This document shows positions 48,731 to 61,801 of a DNA stretch of 64,000 bases, one piece after another. Made by a program: the position numbers and the translations under genes. This DNA is from Streptantibioticus parmotrematis. GTDB taxonomy: Bacteria > Actinomycetota > Actinomycetes > Streptomycetales > Streptomycetaceae. The stretch spans positions 124,001-188,000 of the forward strand of contig NZ_JAINVZ010000012.1 of assembly GCF_019890615.1 (NCBI RefSeq), written 5' to 3'. The notes beneath the pieces were generated by a model. It did not search any database and had not been told where the DNA came from. It saw only the letters and a list, made by a program, of their open reading frames with translations. The stretch's first letter is position 1. Each line of letters starts with the position of its first letter.

Positions 48731-49938
48731 ATCCGTTGCAGACGCTGCGGTTCGCCGTGGCGGGCCTGGCGGCGAACAAGGTGCGGTCCGCGCTGACCAT
48801 GCTCGGCGTGCTCATCGGTGTCGCCGCGGTCATCCTGCTGCTGGCGGTGGGCAACGGCTCGTCGCAGGCGGTCAAGGACTCCATCGAGAAGCTGGGCACG
48901 AACTCGCTGACCGTCACCTCGGGGAGTGGCTTCGGGAGCGAGTCCTCCGCGACCACCGTCAAGCCGCTGACCGTGGACGACGCCAAGGCGCTGGCCGACC
49001 CGAAGCAGGCGCCGGACGTGGAGTCGGTCGCGCCCGAGGTCACCACGTCGCAGACCGCGATCTACCAGGGCACCTCGCACACCGTCAGCCAGGTCGTCGG
49101 CACGTACCCGGCGTACTTCGAGGCGTCCAACAGCAAGGTCGCCAAGGGCGATTACTTCAGCGACGACGACGTGCTCAACTCCCGCAAGGTCGCGGTGATC
49201 GGCTCGACCACGGCCACCGACGTGTTCGGCACCGTGAACCCGGTCGGCAAGCAGATGGTGCTCGGTGGCACGCCGTTCACCGTGGTCGGCGTGCTTCAGA
49301 CCAAGGGCGGCACCGGGTTCCAGGACCCGGACGACGTGGTGATCGCGCCGTTGCCGACCGTGCAGAACGCGTTCACCGGCTTCGGTTCGCTCAACCAGAT
49401 CCTGGTCGAGGCGAAGTCGTCCTCCGCGACGACCGCCGCGCAGAACGAGATCACCACGGTGCTGATGGGCCAGCACGACATCACCGACCCGACCGCGCTG
49501 GACTTCCAGGTCAGCAACCAGGCGTCGCTGCTGACCACGCAGGCGTCCACCAACCAGACGTTCACCGTGCTGCTGGGCGCGGTCGCCGCGATCTCGCTGC
49601 TGGTCGGCGGCATCGGCATCACCAACATCATGCTGGTCACCGTCGCCGAACGGACCCGTGAGATCGGCATCCGCAAGGCGATCGGCGCGCCCAAGGGCGT
49701 CATCCTCGGGCAGTTCCTCGCCGAGTCGACGCTGCTGTCGCTGATCGGCGGCGGACTGGGCGTGGCCGTGGGCCTGCTCGGCTCCCGCTTCAAGATCGTG
49801 GGCATCACGCCGGTGGTCATCCCGGAGTCGGTGGTCGGCGCGTTCGCCATCGCCGTCGCGATCGGGCTGTTCTTCGGCAGCTACCCGGCCAAGCGGGCGG
49901 CGAGCCTGCGGCCGATCGAGGCGCTGCGACACGAGTAG
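48727..49938 (+). CDS. MacB-type ABC transporter permease
   Basis: 403 residues: TM1 (KVRSALTMLGVLIGVAAVIL), MacB_PCD periplasmic domain (about 50-270), then three helices with the family signature (GGIGITNIMLVTVAERTREI GIRKAIGA) and C-terminus KRAASLRPIEALRHE. Works with the ATPase and adaptor upstream as a MacAB-like exporter of peptides or small molecules. Confidence 0.95.
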   Translation: MNPLQTLRFAVAGLAANKVRSALTMLGVLIGVAAVILLLAVGNGSSQAVKDSIEKLGTNSLTVTSGSGFGSESSATTVKPLTVDDAKALADPKQAPDVESVAPEVTTSQTAIYQGTSHTVSQVVGTYPAYFEASNSKVAKGDYFSDDDVLNSRKVAVIGSTTATDVFGTVNPVGKQMVLGGTPFTVVGVLQTKGGTGFQDPDDVVIAPLPTVQNAFTGFGSLNQILVEAKSSSATTAAQNEITTVLMGQHDITDPTALDFQVSNQASLLTTQASTNQTFTVLLGAVAAISLLVGGIGITNIMLVTVAERTREIGIRKAIGAPKGVILGQFLAESTLLSLIGGGLGVAVGLLGSRFKIVGITPVVIPESVVGAFAIAVAIGLFFGSYPAKRAASLRPIEALRHE

Positions 49939-50034
49939 CCCAGGCCGCCCGCCCCGACGCCGCCCGCCCCCGACCACCACCACTCCCCATCCCTTCCCCA
50001 CGACTCGACTCCCGTACGGACAGGAGAACCGGAC

Positions 50035-50874
50035 ATGGCCCGACGCCGCACCGATCTCGTGAAGGCGGACGCCCACCACCCGGCGCCGTCCGACACCTTG
50101 CTCGACGAACCCAGGGACGAATCCAGAGACGAACGCGGGGGCGACCCCAGGGACGAACGCGGGGACGAGCCCACCGCCGTGCTCGCCACGATGGACGACG
50201 CGGGCGTGGTCGCCGCCGCCGTCGAGCCGGTCACCGACCCGGAGGCGGTCCTCGCCGAGCCGCCGGACGCCCGCGACATCTCCGCCGAACTGGCCGCGCC
50301 GCCGCGCCGCAAACTGCCGTGGCTGACGCTGGCGCTGTCCGGCGCGGTGGTCGCCGCGCTGGCGTTCGCGGGCGGCGCGCTGGTGGAGAAGAACAACCTC
50401 AACGGTTCCGGGCACGCGGGCGGCACGTTCGCCGCCGGAGCGCGCGGAGCGGCGGGCACCGGCACCGGGTCGGGCACAGGCGCCTCCGGTGCGGCGGGCC
50501 GCTTCGGCGGGAGCGGTGCCTCCGCGGGCGCGGGCCGAAGCGGCTCCGGCTCCGGCATGACCATGGGCACGGTGAAGCTGGTAGACGGCAGCACGATCTA
50601 CGTGACCGACGCCCAGGGCGACATCGTGAAGGTCACCACCGGCAAGTCCACCCAGGTCACCGAGGCGAAGCCGGGCAAGGCGTCCGACCTCCAGCCCGGC
50701 CAGACGGTCACCGTGCGCGGCACGCAGGACTCCTCCGGCGACATCGCGGCGACGACGGTCACCGAGGGTGCGAGCACCGGCTTCGGCGGAGGCGGGTTCG
50801 GCGGCGGCGGTGGCGGCGGCTTCGGCGGTGGCGGCACGGGTGCCGGGGCCTCCGGTGGCGGCGGCAACGGCTGA
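50035..50874 (+). CDS. Membrane-anchored protein with DUF5666-like domain
   Basis: 279 residues. An acidic/basic cytoplasmic N-terminus with a repeat (DEPRDESRDERGGDPRDERG), one membrane helix (LPWLTLALSGAVVAALAFAG), a Gly/Ser-rich linker, then a small beta-barrel (TMGTVKLVDGSTIYVTDAQG DIVKVTTGKST ... LQPGQTVTVRGTQD) like DUF5666, and a Gly-rich tail. ATG 50035 has AGGAGAA upstream. It sits between the exporter genes and the two-component genes and probably senses or buffers a ligand at the cell surface. Confidence 0.78.
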   Translation: MARRRTDLVKADAHHPAPSDTLLDEPRDESRDERGGDPRDERGDEPTAVLATMDDAGVVAAAVEPVTDPEAVLAEPPDARDISAELAAPPRRKLPWLTLALSGAVVAALAFAGGALVEKNNLNGSGHAGGTFAAGARGAAGTGTGSGTGASGAAGRFGGSGASAGAGRSGSGSGMTMGTVKLVDGSTIYVTDAQGDIVKVTTGKSTQVTEAKPGKASDLQPGQTVTVRGTQDSSGDIAATTVTEGASTGFGGGGFGGGGGGGFGGGGTGAGASGGGGNG

Positions 50875-50977
50875 CGCGACGTCTCAGGGATTCCAAAGAT
50901 TGCGGGCGTACCGTGCGCTCGCCCGTACCGACCGCGCGCGACCCACGCCCGCAACCTCCCCAGGGGCCGCAACGACC

Positions 50978-51718
50978 ATGGACGCATCCGCACCCGAGGC
51001 CAGCCTGCTGGTCGTGGACGACGAGCCCAACATCAGGGAACTGCTCTCCGCCTCCCTGCGCTTCGCCGGCTTCAAGGTCGCCTCGGCCGCCTCGGGGAAC
51101 GAGGCGCTGGCCGCGGTCGCCAAGGAGCGGCCCGACCTGGTCGTGCTGGACGTGATGCTGCCGGACATGGACGGCTTCGCGGTGGTGCGGCGGCTGCGCG
51201 AGGAGTCCGGCGCGTACGGCAGGAGCGCGGCGGCGGCCCGCGACCGGCTTCCGGTGATCTTCCTGACCGCCAAGGACGGTGTGGAGGACAAGGTCTCCGG
51301 GCTGACCGCGGGCGGCGACGACTACGTCACCAAGCCGTTCAGCCTGGAGGAACTGATCGCCCGCATCCGGGCCATCCTGCGCCGCACCGGCGGGCCGGAG
51401 GAGGACGGCACGCTGGTCGTCGGCGACCTGGAACTGGACCCGGTGGGCCACCAGGTGCTGCGCGGCGGGCGGCCGGTGTCGCTGTCGCCGACCGAGTTCA
51501 AGCTGCTGGAGTACCTGATGGCCAACGCGGGCCGGGTGATGTCCAAGCCGCAGATCCTCGACCACGTGTGGGCCTACGACTTCGGCGGCGACCTGAGCAT
51601 CGTCGAGTCGTACATCTCCTACCTGCGCCGCAAGGTCGACTCCGGCGAGGGCGGCGCGCCCAAGCTCATCCACACCGTGCGCGGCATCGGCTACGTGCTG
51701 CGCAAGCCGCAGGGCTGA
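50978..51718 (+). CDS. OmpR-family response regulator
   Basis: 246 residues. Receiver Asp58 in LVVLDVMLPD; the region before beta-4 has a 10-12 residue insertion (GAYGRSAAAARDR); Lys in DDYVTKPFS; winged helix ending VRGIGYVLRKPQG. ATG 50978. GTG of the kinase follows its stop by 1 bp. It is the best candidate to bind the 11-bp direct repeats at 46224-46372. Confidence 0.94.
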   Translation: MDASAPEASLLVVDDEPNIRELLSASLRFAGFKVASAASGNEALAAVAKERPDLVVLDVMLPDMDGFAVVRRLREESGAYGRSAAAARDRLPVIFLTAKDGVEDKVSGLTAGGDDYVTKPFSLEELIARIRAILRRTGGPEEDGTLVVGDLELDPVGHQVLRGGRPVSLSPTEFKLLEYLMANAGRVMSKPQILDHVWAYDFGGDLSIVESYISYLRRKVDSGEGGAPKLIHTVRGIGYVLRKPQG

Positions 51719-51719
51719 C

Positions 51720-53366
51720 GTGGTGACGGCGTCGTCCGCGCGGGCGCCCCGGCCGGCGGGGGTGCTCGGGCCGCTGGGCCGCAGAACGGGCCGGCTGCTC
51801 GCGTCGCTGCGGCCGTCCGCGCTGTCGTTGCGCTCCCGGCTGGTGCTGCTGGCACTGGCGCTGGCCGCGCTGGGCCTGACGGTCAGCGACACGGTGGTGC
51901 TGGGGTCCGTGCAGGGCAAGCTGGTGCAACGCGTCGACCAGCAACTGGAGCGCTTCGGACGGCCGTTGGCGCGTCGGCTCACCGTCGAGGGCGTGCCGGA
52001 ACCGAGGGTGCACGGCGACGGCGGACGTGCCTGGCTGCCCAGCCAGTACGTGGTCGCCTTCGCCGCGTCGAACGGCACCATCGCCGACCAACTGCGCGAC
52101 CCGGTCGCCGCCGGGGACCCGCGCCCGCTGTGGCCCACGATGAACGCGGCGCAGCTCAAGGCCCACATGGACACGCCGTTCGACGTGCCGAGCGACCACG
52201 GCGGCGGCAGCTGGCGGGTGCTGATCCTGCCGGTGGACACAGGCCCGGTACCGGGCGGCGGCACGGGCGGCACGGTCGGCGACACGGGCGGGCCGGGCAC
52301 CGTGGGGGCCGCCGCGGCGCAGGAGCCGACCGCGCTGCCCGCCGGGGTCGTCGTGGCGTCCTCGCTGGACGACGTGACGACGACGACCTCGCGGCTGCAC
52401 ACCGCGTTCCTGCTGATCGGCGCGGTCGTCGTGGCGCTGCTGGGGATCGCGGGCTGGTTCGCGGTACGGGCGGGGCTCGGGCCGCTGCGCAGGATCGAGG
52501 CGACGGCCGCCGAGATCGCCGCCGGGCGCCCGCTGTCGCACCGGATGCCCGAGGCCTCCCCGCGCACTGAGGCCGGACGCCTGTCCAGCGCCCTGAACGG
52601 GATGCTGGCGCAGATCGAGTCCGCGTTCGCCGCCCGCGCCGAGTCCGAGGACCGGATGCGGCGGTTCGTCGCCGACGCCAGCCACGAACTGCGCACGCCG
52701 CTCGCCGGGATCCGCGGCTTCGCCGAGCTGTACCGCATGGGCGCGCTCAGCGAGGAGGCCGACGTCAAGCGCACGATGGCCCGTATCGAGAGCGAGGCGG
52801 TGCGGATGGGCGGGCTGGTCGAGGACCTGCTGACGCTGGCCCGGATGGACGAGCAGCGCCCCCTGCAACTGGCCCCGATGGACCTGCGCACCCTGGCCGC
52901 CGACGCGTTGCACGACACGACCGCGCTGGACGCCACCCGCCCGGTCGCCCTGACCGGCCCCGGCGGCGACGGCACCCCGCCCGGCCCGGCCCTCGTGCTG
53001 GGCGACGAGGCACGGCTGCGGCAGGTGGTCGCCAACCTGGTCGGCAACGCCGTCGCGCACACCCCGAAGGGGACGCCGGTGCGGATCGGGGTGGGCACGG
53101 TGGACGGCCGCGGGGTGATCGAGGTGGCCGACGAGGGGCCGGGGCTGACGCCGCACCAGGCGGACCGGGTCTTCGAGCGCTTCTACCGGGTCGACGCCTC
53201 CCGCAGCCGGCAGGAGGGCGGCGGCGCGGGCCTGGGCCTCGCCATCGTCACCGCGCTGGTCACCGCCCACCAGGGCCGGGTGGACCTGGAGACCGCCCCG
53301 GGCAGCGGCGCGGTCTTCCGGGTGAGCCTCCCGCTCGCCGCGACGGACCCGGCGACGACGGCGTAA
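51720..53366 (+). CDS. Sensor histidine kinase
   Basis: 548 residues: TM1 (about 38-62, SRLVLLALALAALGLTVSDT), a ~150-residue extracytoplasmic sensor with Gly/Thr-rich loop, TM2 (about 225-248), HAMP, H-box [10 protein letters not shown] with His322, N-box NLVGNAVAHT, G-box GAGLGLAI. It forms a pair with the adjacent regulator and presumably responds to the substrate of the MacAB-like exporter. Confidence 0.95.
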   Translation: MVTASSARAPRPAGVLGPLGRRTGRLLASLRPSALSLRSRLVLLALALAALGLTVSDTVVLGSVQGKLVQRVDQQLERFGRPLARRLTVEGVPEPRVHGDGGRAWLPSQYVVAFAASNGTIADQLRDPVAAGDPRPLWPTMNAAQLKAHMDTPFDVPSDHGGGSWRVLILPVDTGPVPGGGTGGTVGDTGGPGTVGAAAAQEPTALPAGVVVASSLDDVTTTTSRLHTAFLLIGAVVVALLGIAGWFAVRAGLGPLRRIEATAAEIAAGRPLSHRMPEASPRTEAGRLSSALNGMLAQIESAFAARAESEDRMRRFVADASHELRTPLAGIRGFAELYRMGALSEEADVKRTMARIESEAVRMGGLVEDLLTLARMDEQRPLQLAPMDLRTLAADALHDTTALDATRPVALTGPGGDGTPPGPALVLGDEARLRQVVANLVGNAVAHTPKGTPVRIGVGTVDGRGVIEVADEGPGLTPHQADRVFERFYRVDASRSRQEGGGAGLGLAIVTALVTAHQGRVDLETAPGSGAVFRVSLPLAATDPATTA

Positions 53367-53367
53367 C

Positions 53368-53416
53368 GCGGGACGTGGCACCGACGGCGTGGGGCGGGAC
53401 GTGGCACCGACGGCGT
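53368..53416. repeat. 23-bp tandem repeat after kinase gene
   Basis: Two exact copies (53368-53390, 53394-53416; unit starts GCGGGACGTGGCACCGACGG), 3 bp apart, directly after the kinase stop. The final kinase codons contain a partial copy. Confidence 0.75.
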
Positions 53417-53632
53417 AGGCGGGGCCCGGCCGACCGCGTCCGGCCCGGCTGCCCGGCCCGGGCCCCGGCGGCCGAACCTGTGGGTGGGCGGCGAAGCGTT
53501 GTCCCGTCGGCAGATTGTCATGTACGTTTCATCCGCTTGTCGACGCGGGGCAGCCCACCCCACGTTCTACGCGCGAAGAATGCGCTTCGCACCCGCACCG
53601 CCACCTACCACCCCACACGGAAGGTATGACGG

Positions 53633-55273
53633 ATGCCAGGACCCATCAGACCCACGGCCCGCCCCGCCCGACCGGCCCGGCGCTCCCGGCGCGTCGTCGG
53701 CGCGCTGGCCGCCGTGGCCGTGGCCGCCGCCTGCGCGGCCGTGCAGCAGGCCGACGCGGCGACCCCGCGTACCAGCCTCGCGGCACAGGCGGCGTCGACC
53801 GCCCACCCGGACGGCACGGCCGCCAGGCCCGCCGCGTCCAGCGGCACGCGCCGCGTGCTGTTCGACGACACCAAGGCGGAGACGGCCGGCAACGCCGACT
53901 GGATCATCAGCACCAGCCAGCCGGACCCGACGGCCCAGAACCCCGATCCCACCAAGGAGACGGACTGGACCGGCGCGATCTCCGCCTGGGGCGTCGCCCT
54001 CCAGCAGACCGGCGACTACTCGCTCGACACCCTGCCGTCCGGCGACAGCATCACCTACGGCACCTCCGGCGCGCTGGACCTGAAGAACTTCGACGCCTTC
54101 GTCCTGCCCGAGCCCAACATCCTGCTCACCTCGGCGGAGAAGACCGCGCTGATGGAGTTCGTCCAGAACGGCGGCGGGCTCTTCCTGATCTCCGACCACA
54201 ACGGCAGCGACCGCAACAACGACGGCGCCGACTCGCCGAAGATCATCAACGACCTGATGACCAACAACAGCGTCGACTCCTCCGACCCGTTCGGGTTCTC
54301 CGTCGACCTGCTCGACATCAGCTCCGACAGCCCCAAGGCGATCAGCGACCCCAGCGACCCGGTGCTCAACGGGCCGTTCGGCACGGTGACCGGCTCGTCC
54401 ATCAACGACGGCACCACCTTCACCCTCAAGCCGTCCGACAACTCCTCGGTCAAGGGCCTGGTCTACCGCACCGGTTACAGCGGTGACACCGGCGCGTTCT
54501 TCGTCACCTCCACCTTCGGCTCCGGCCGGGTGGCGATCTGGGGCGACAGCTCGACCATCGACGACGGCACCGGCCAGTCCGGCAAGACGCTCTACAACGG
54601 GTGGAACACCGCCAGCAACGCCGACCTGGCCCTGAACGCCACCGCCTGGCTCTCCGGCGCGACCGGCGGCGGCGGGACGACGACCGGCGGCACCTCGACC
54701 GGCGGCACGACCACGGGCGGCACGACGGGCGGTTCCACGACCGGGGGAACGACCACGGGCGGGACCACGACGGGCGGGACCACGACCGGCGGCGGGGGCA
54801 CGTGCTCCTCCGGTCAGCTGCTCGCCAACCCCGGCTTCGAGTCCGGCAACACGGGCTGGACGGCCACCAGCGGCGTCATCAGCACCAGCAGCAAGGAGCC
54901 CGCGCACTCCGGTTCCTACAAGGCTTGGCTCAACGGCTACGGCGACGCCAACACCGCCACCCTCGCGCAGACGGTCACCATCCCGTCCGGCTGCTCGGCG
55001 AGCCTGTCCTTCTGGCTGCACGTCGACACCGCGGAGACCACCTCCTCGACGGCGTACGACACCCTCAAGGCCCAGGTGCTGAGCAGCTCCGGCACGGTGC
55101 TGGGCACCCTCGCCACGTACTCCAACCTGAACGCGGCGAGCGGTTACACCCAGCGCACGTTCGACCTGAGCGGCTACGCGGGCCAGACGGTCACGGTGAA
55201 GTTCACCGGCACCGAGGACGCCCAGAAGCAGACCTCGTTCGTCATCGACGACACCGCGCTGAACGTCGGCTGA
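53633..55273 (+). CDS. Secreted multidomain protein with GATase-like and CBM-like domains
   Basis: 546 residues. Signal peptide ([20 protein letters not shown]), an alpha/beta domain (about 70-340) with [49 protein letters not shown] and [13 protein letters not shown], reminiscent of secreted class-I-glutamine-amidotransferase-like folds, a Thr-Gly linker of about 12 TTGG units, and a C-terminal jelly-roll ([13 protein letters not shown] ... [10 protein letters not shown]) like a carbohydrate-binding module. ATG 53633 has GGAAGG 8 nt upstream. Probably an extracellular hydrolase or binding protein; substrate unknown. Confidence 0.78.
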   Translation: MPGPIRPTARPARPARRSRRVVGALAAVAVAAACAAVQQADAATPRTSLAAQAASTAHPDGTAARPAASSGTRRVLFDDTKAETAGNADWIISTSQPDPTAQNPDPTKETDWTGAISAWGVALQQTGDYSLDTLPSGDSITYGTSGALDLKNFDAFVLPEPNILLTSAEKTALMEFVQNGGGLFLISDHNGSDRNNDGADSPKIINDLMTNNSVDSSDPFGFSVDLLDISSDSPKAISDPSDPVLNGPFGTVTGSSINDGTTFTLKPSDNSSVKGLVYRTGYSGDTGAFFVTSTFGSGRVAIWGDSSTIDDGTGQSGKTLYNGWNTASNADLALNATAWLSGATGGGGTTTGGTSTGGTTTGGTTGGSTTGGTTTGGTTTGGTTTGGGGTCSSGQLLANPGFESGNTGWTATSGVISTSSKEPAHSGSYKAWLNGYGDANTATLAQTVTIPSGCSASLSFWLHVDTAETTSSTAYDTLKAQVLSSSGTVLGTLATYSNLNAASGYTQRTFDLSGYAGQTVTVKFTGTEDAQKQTSFVIDDTALNVG

Positions 55274-55333
55274 CCGCCACGCCGACCACCGCAGCGGCTG
55301 CGGCGGGGCCCCGGCGAGGGGATCATCGGCGGT

Positions 55334-55942
55334 ATGAACCACACGATCCACCTCGCCCAGGACCCCGCCGCGGACGCGCTGCTCGGCCGCAGCCCGCTGG
55401 CGGCGCTCACCGGCATGCTGCTGGACCAGCAGGTGCCGATGGAGTGGGCGTTCTCCGGCCCGTACACCATCGCCCGGCGGCTCGGCGACGACGACCTGGA
55501 CGCGCACCGCATCGCCGCCGAGGACCCCGAGGCGTTCGCCGCCCTGCTCTCCGCCAAGCCCGCGGTGCACCGCTACCCGGGGTCGATGGCCAAGCGCGTG
55601 CAGCAGCTGTGCCAGTACCTCGTCGAGCACTACGACGGCGACGCGGCCGCCGTCTGGCGCGACGTCCCCTCCGGCAAGGACCTGCTCGCCAGGCTCAACG
55701 CCCTGCCCGGCTTCGGCAAGCAGAAGGCGCAGATCTTCCTGGCGTTGCTGGGCAAGCAGTACGGCGTGACCCCGCCCGGCTGGCGCGAGGCGGCCGGACC
55801 CTACGGCGAACAGGGCTCGCACCGCTCCGCCGCCGACATCACCGGCCCCGAGTCGCTCGCCAAGGTGCGCGCCTTCAAGCAGGAGGCCAAGCGCGCGGCC
55901 AAGGCGGCGAAGTCGGCGAAGCAGGCCGAGCAAACCGAGTAG
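55334..55942 (+). CDS. HhH-GPD-type base-excision DNA repair protein
   Basis: 202 residues. The helical fold contains a helix-hairpin-helix (LLARLNALPGFGKQKAQIFL, about 116-135) as in endonuclease III/MutY relatives, but no C-terminal FeS-binding cysteines. A Lys/Ala-rich tail (KRAAKAAKSAKQ) could touch DNA. N-terminal LLGRSPLAALTGMLLDQQVP is typical of the actinobacterial subgroup. It ends 26 bp from the convergent geosmin synthase gene. Confidence 0.85.
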   Translation: MNHTIHLAQDPAADALLGRSPLAALTGMLLDQQVPMEWAFSGPYTIARRLGDDDLDAHRIAAEDPEAFAALLSAKPAVHRYPGSMAKRVQQLCQYLVEHYDGDAAAVWRDVPSGKDLLARLNALPGFGKQKAQIFLALLGKQYGVTPPGWREAAGPYGEQGSHRSAADITGPESLAKVRAFKQEAKRAAKAAKSAKQAEQTE

Positions 55943-55967
55943 GCCGAGTAGGCGCGGCGGGGCGGTC

Positions 55968-58586
<2,619 letters not shown>

Positions 58587-58749
58587 CTACCCCTGGTCAC
58601 GGATGCTTACTCCGTGTCGCCAATCGTCATACAAACAACCACTCGTTGGAGTGAGGACGTGATGTCCGGACCGCAGCGCGCGGCCGGGCGGGGCGAGTGG
58701 CCGCCTCGGGCGGCGCCGGTTGTCGGTGGGCCCCGATATCGTCGTAAGC

Positions 58750-61065
58750 GTGTCTCTCGCTCTGTACCGCCGCTACCGTCCCGAGTCCTTCGCCGAGGTC
58801 ATCGGGCAGGAGCACGTCACCGACCCGTTGTCGCAGGCGCTGCGCAACAACCGGGTCAACCACGCGTACCTGTTCAGCGGTCCGCGCGGCTGCGGCAAGA
58901 CGACCAGCGCGCGGATCCTCGCCCGGTGCCTGAACTGCGAGCAGGGGCCGACGCCGACGCCGTGCGGCGAGTGCCGTTCCTGCCGCGACCTGGCGCGCAA
59001 CGGGCCGGGCTCGATCGACGTCATCGAGATCGACGCCGCGTCGCACGGCGGCGTGGACGACGCGCGCGACCTGCGGGAGAAGGCCTTCTTCGGGCCCGCC
59101 TCCAGCCGGTACAAGATCTACATCATCGACGAGGCCCACATGGTCACCTCGGCGGGCTTCAACGCCCTGCTGAAGGTGGTCGAGGAGCCCCCGGAGCACC
59201 TGAAGTTCATCTTCGCGACCACCGAGCCGGAGAAGGTCATCGGCACGATCCGGTCGCGCACCCACCACTACCCGTTCCGCCTGGTCCCGCCGGGCACGCT
59301 CCGCGACTACCTGGCCGAGGTCTGCGGCCGGGAGGACATCGCGGTCGAGAACGGCGTGTACCCGCTGGTGGTCCGGGCCGGCGCGGGCTCGGTCCGTGAC
59401 TCGATGTCGGTGATGGACCAGCTGCTCGCGGGCGCGGGCGAGTCCGGCGTGACGTACGCGATGGCCACCGCGCTGCTCGGCTACACCGACGCCGCGCTGC
59501 TGGACGACGTGGTGGACGCCTTCGCGGCGGGCGACGGCGCGGCGGCCTTCGAGATCGTCGACCGCGTCATCGAGGGCGGCCACGACCCGCGCCGGTTCGT
59601 CGCCGACCTGCTGGAGAGGCTGCGCGACCTGGTCATCCTGGCCGCCGTCCCGGACGCGGGCGAGAAGGGGCTGATAGACGCACCGGCCGACGTGGTCGAG
59701 CGGATGGCGGCGCAGGCCTCGGTCTTCGGCGCCGCCGAGCTGAGCCGTGCGGCGGACCTGGTCAATACCGGGCTGACCGAGATGCGCGGAGCCACCTCCC
59801 CGCGCCTCCAGCTGGAGCTGATCTGCGCCCGCGTGCTGCTGCCCGCCGCCTACGACGACGAACGCGCCGTCGCCGCCCGGCTGGACCGGCTGGAGCGGCA
59901 GGCGCTCGCGGGGGGACTCGCGGCGCCCGCGGGTTATGCGCCCCAGCCGGACGGCGGCGTGCAGGTGACCGGTGCGGTGGACGGCTCCGCGGTGGCCCGG
60001 GCGGCGGTGCGGCCCGGGCAGGGCGGTCCGGGCCAGGCGCCCGCGCCCACCACGCCTCTGGCCCCCGCCCCGGCCCCGGCCCCTGCCGCGCCCGCGGCTC
60101 CGGCTCCGGTGCCCGACCCCCCGGCCGCGCCTTCTGCTCCGGCTCCGGCGTCCCCCGCCCAGGCGGCTCCGGCGACCGGTGACGCACCGGCCGCTCCCGC
60201 CGCCCGGGTCCCCGGGGCCTGGCCGACCGCCGCGCGGCCCGGGTCCGGGGGAGCCCCGCCCGCGCCGGGGGCCTGGCCCACCGCCGCCCCGCCGCAGTCG
60301 TCCCCGGCGGCCCCTGCTCCCGCGGCGCCCGCGCAGGCCCCCGCCCCCGCACCGGCCGCGCCTTCGCAGGCGCCCGCTCCGAGCGGTTCCGGTTCCGGTT
60401 CCGGTTCCAAGGCTGTCGCGGGCGATCCGTCCCGGGTGCGCCAGATGTGGCCCGACATCCTTGAGGCGGTCAAGAACCGCCGCCGCTTCACCTGGATCCT
60501 GCTGAGCCAGAACGCGCAGGTCGTCGGCTTCGACGGGACGACGCTCCAGCTCGGGTTCGCCAACCCGGGTGCCCGCGACAGCTTCGTCAGCGGCGGCAGC
60601 GAGGACGTCCTGCGTCAGGCGGTCAACGACCTGCTGCACGTCGAGTGGAAGATCGAGGCGCTGGTCGACCCGTCCGGTGGCGGGGGAGGGGGAGCGCAGG
60701 GCGGTTTCGGCCCGCCCGGGTCCTCCGGGCCGCAGGGCGGCGGCTTCCCCGGTCCGTCCCGTCCGTCCGCCGGAGCGCCGTCCGGCGCGGCCCCGTCCGC
60801 CCCCTTCGCGCCCCCGGCGCATTCTGGCCAGGGCGGTCCAGGCGGGCAGGCCCGTGGACCGCAGCAGCCGCAGCAGCCGTCGTCCGGGCCCGAGCCGTCG
60901 CGCGGCGCCGCGCCGTCCGCGCCGGAGCCGCCCCCGGTCGTCTCGGTCGAGGACGACATCCCGGAGGACGACGACCCCGACCTCGACGACACCGCGCTCA
61001 CCGGCCACGACCTGATCGTCCGCGAGCTCGGCGCCACGGTGATCGAGGAGATCGTCAACGAGTGA
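58750..61065 (+). CDS. dnaX: DNA polymerase III subunit gamma/tau
   Basis: 771 residues. Clamp-loader ATPase: LALYRRYRPESFAEVIGQEH, Walker A GPRGCGKT (44-51), zinc Cys cluster (CLNC ... CGECRSC), Walker B YIIDEAHM, sensor FATTEPEKV. A Pro/Ala/Gly-rich linker (about 410-555) leads to a tau-like C-terminal domain (VRQMWPDILEAVKNRRRFTW ILLSQ). GTG 58750 is chosen by homology; an in-frame ATG at 58720 would add ten residues. First gene of a replication/repair block with ybaB and recR, as in many bacteria. Confidence 0.97.
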   Translation: MSLALYRRYRPESFAEVIGQEHVTDPLSQALRNNRVNHAYLFSGPRGCGKTTSARILARCLNCEQGPTPTPCGECRSCRDLARNGPGSIDVIEIDAASHGGVDDARDLREKAFFGPASSRYKIYIIDEAHMVTSAGFNALLKVVEEPPEHLKFIFATTEPEKVIGTIRSRTHHYPFRLVPPGTLRDYLAEVCGREDIAVENGVYPLVVRAGAGSVRDSMSVMDQLLAGAGESGVTYAMATALLGYTDAALLDDVVDAFAAGDGAAAFEIVDRVIEGGHDPRRFVADLLERLRDLVILAAVPDAGEKGLIDAPADVVERMAAQASVFGAAELSRAADLVNTGLTEMRGATSPRLQLELICARVLLPAAYDDERAVAARLDRLERQALAGGLAAPAGYAPQPDGGVQVTGAVDGSAVARAAVRPGQGGPGQAPAPTTPLAPAPAPAPAAPAAPAPVPDPPAAPSAPAPASPAQAAPATGDAPAAPAARVPGAWPTAARPGSGGAPPAPGAWPTAAPPQSSPAAPAPAAPAQAPAPAPAAPSQAPAPSGSGSGSGSKAVAGDPSRVRQMWPDILEAVKNRRRFTWILLSQNAQVVGFDGTTLQLGFANPGARDSFVSGGSEDVLRQAVNDLLHVEWKIEALVDPSGGGGGGAQGGFGPPGSSGPQGGGFPGPSRPSAGAPSGAAPSAPFAPPAHSGQGGPGGQARGPQQPQQPSSGPEPSRGAAPSAPEPPPVVSVEDDIPEDDDPDLDDTALTGHDLIVRELGATVIEEIVNE

Positions 61066-61307
61066 CCCCCGGGCCGGTCAACGTGATCAGCGGCCACGTA
61101 ATCAGTCGGTAAGGGAAAGTTGGCGAAGGGATGACCCCGTCGCCATGACATCGGCGTACTCCTGGTAGTGGTGGTGAAAGGGTGGGCGCACGGCGCACGT
61201 TCCGCCGCGCTGGATCCTCCGCACGGCGTAGCGCGCTCCGCCGTTGGAGCACGTAGGCTCGCCCTACCGCATACGTTGGAACGTTGTCGTACGGCAGGAG
61301 CGAACCC

Positions 61308-61652
61308 GTGATCCCCGGTGGTGGTCAGCCCAACATGCAGCAGCTGCTCAAGCAGGCCCAGAAGATGCAGCAGGATCTCGCCGACGCCCAGGCCGAGCTG
61401 GCCGAGGCGAAGGTCGAGGGCACCTCGGGCGGCGGGCTGGTGAAGGCCACCGTCAGCGGGGCGGGCGAGCTGGTCGGCCTGGTGATCGCCCCCGACGCGG
61501 TCGACCCGGACGACACCGAGACGCTTGCCGACCTCGTCCTCGCCGCCGTGCGGGACGGCAACGCGGCGGCGCAGGCGCTCCAGCAGGAGAAGCTGGGCCC
61601 GCTGGCCCAGGGCATGGGCGGCGGGGGCGGCATCCCCGGCCTGCCGTTCTGA
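61308..61652 (+). CDS. ybaB: YbaB/EbfC nucleoid-associated protein
   Basis: 114 residues: [60 protein letters not shown] and the Gly-rich tail [11 protein letters not shown], all typical. Small dimeric DNA-binding protein linked to recombination and repair. GTG 61308 has AGGAG 8 nt upstream; TTG 61284 would add eight residues. The 242 bp between dnaX and this gene should hold its promoter. Confidence 0.95.
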   Translation: MIPGGGQPNMQQLLKQAQKMQQDLADAQAELAEAKVEGTSGGGLVKATVSGAGELVGLVIAPDAVDPDDTETLADLVLAAVRDGNAAAQALQQEKLGPLAQGMGGGGGIPGLPF

Positions 61653-61667
61653 CCCCGGGCCCGCGAG

Positions 61668-61775
61668 CCGAACCGCGGGACCGAAGCTCGTCGCGCTGAA
61701 CCGCAGGAGCCCGTCGAGCCGAACCGCAGGACCGCTCGGCCGCAGAACCGCTGAACCGCAGAGCCGCAGAACCGA
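61668..61775. repeat. Degenerate GAACCGCAG repeats between ybaB and recR
   Basis: About six imperfect copies of CGAACCGCAGGA-like units in ~110 bp of non-coding DNA. They probably form a slippage-prone spacer. Confidence 0.6.
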
Positions 61776-61801
61776 AGAAGGCACAGAGAGAAGGCGTTTT
61801 C

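Noticed and set aside
54660-54800. Thr-Gly tandem repeats as a regulatory DNA repeat
   Set aside because: They encode an in-frame flexible linker between two domains of a secreted protein.
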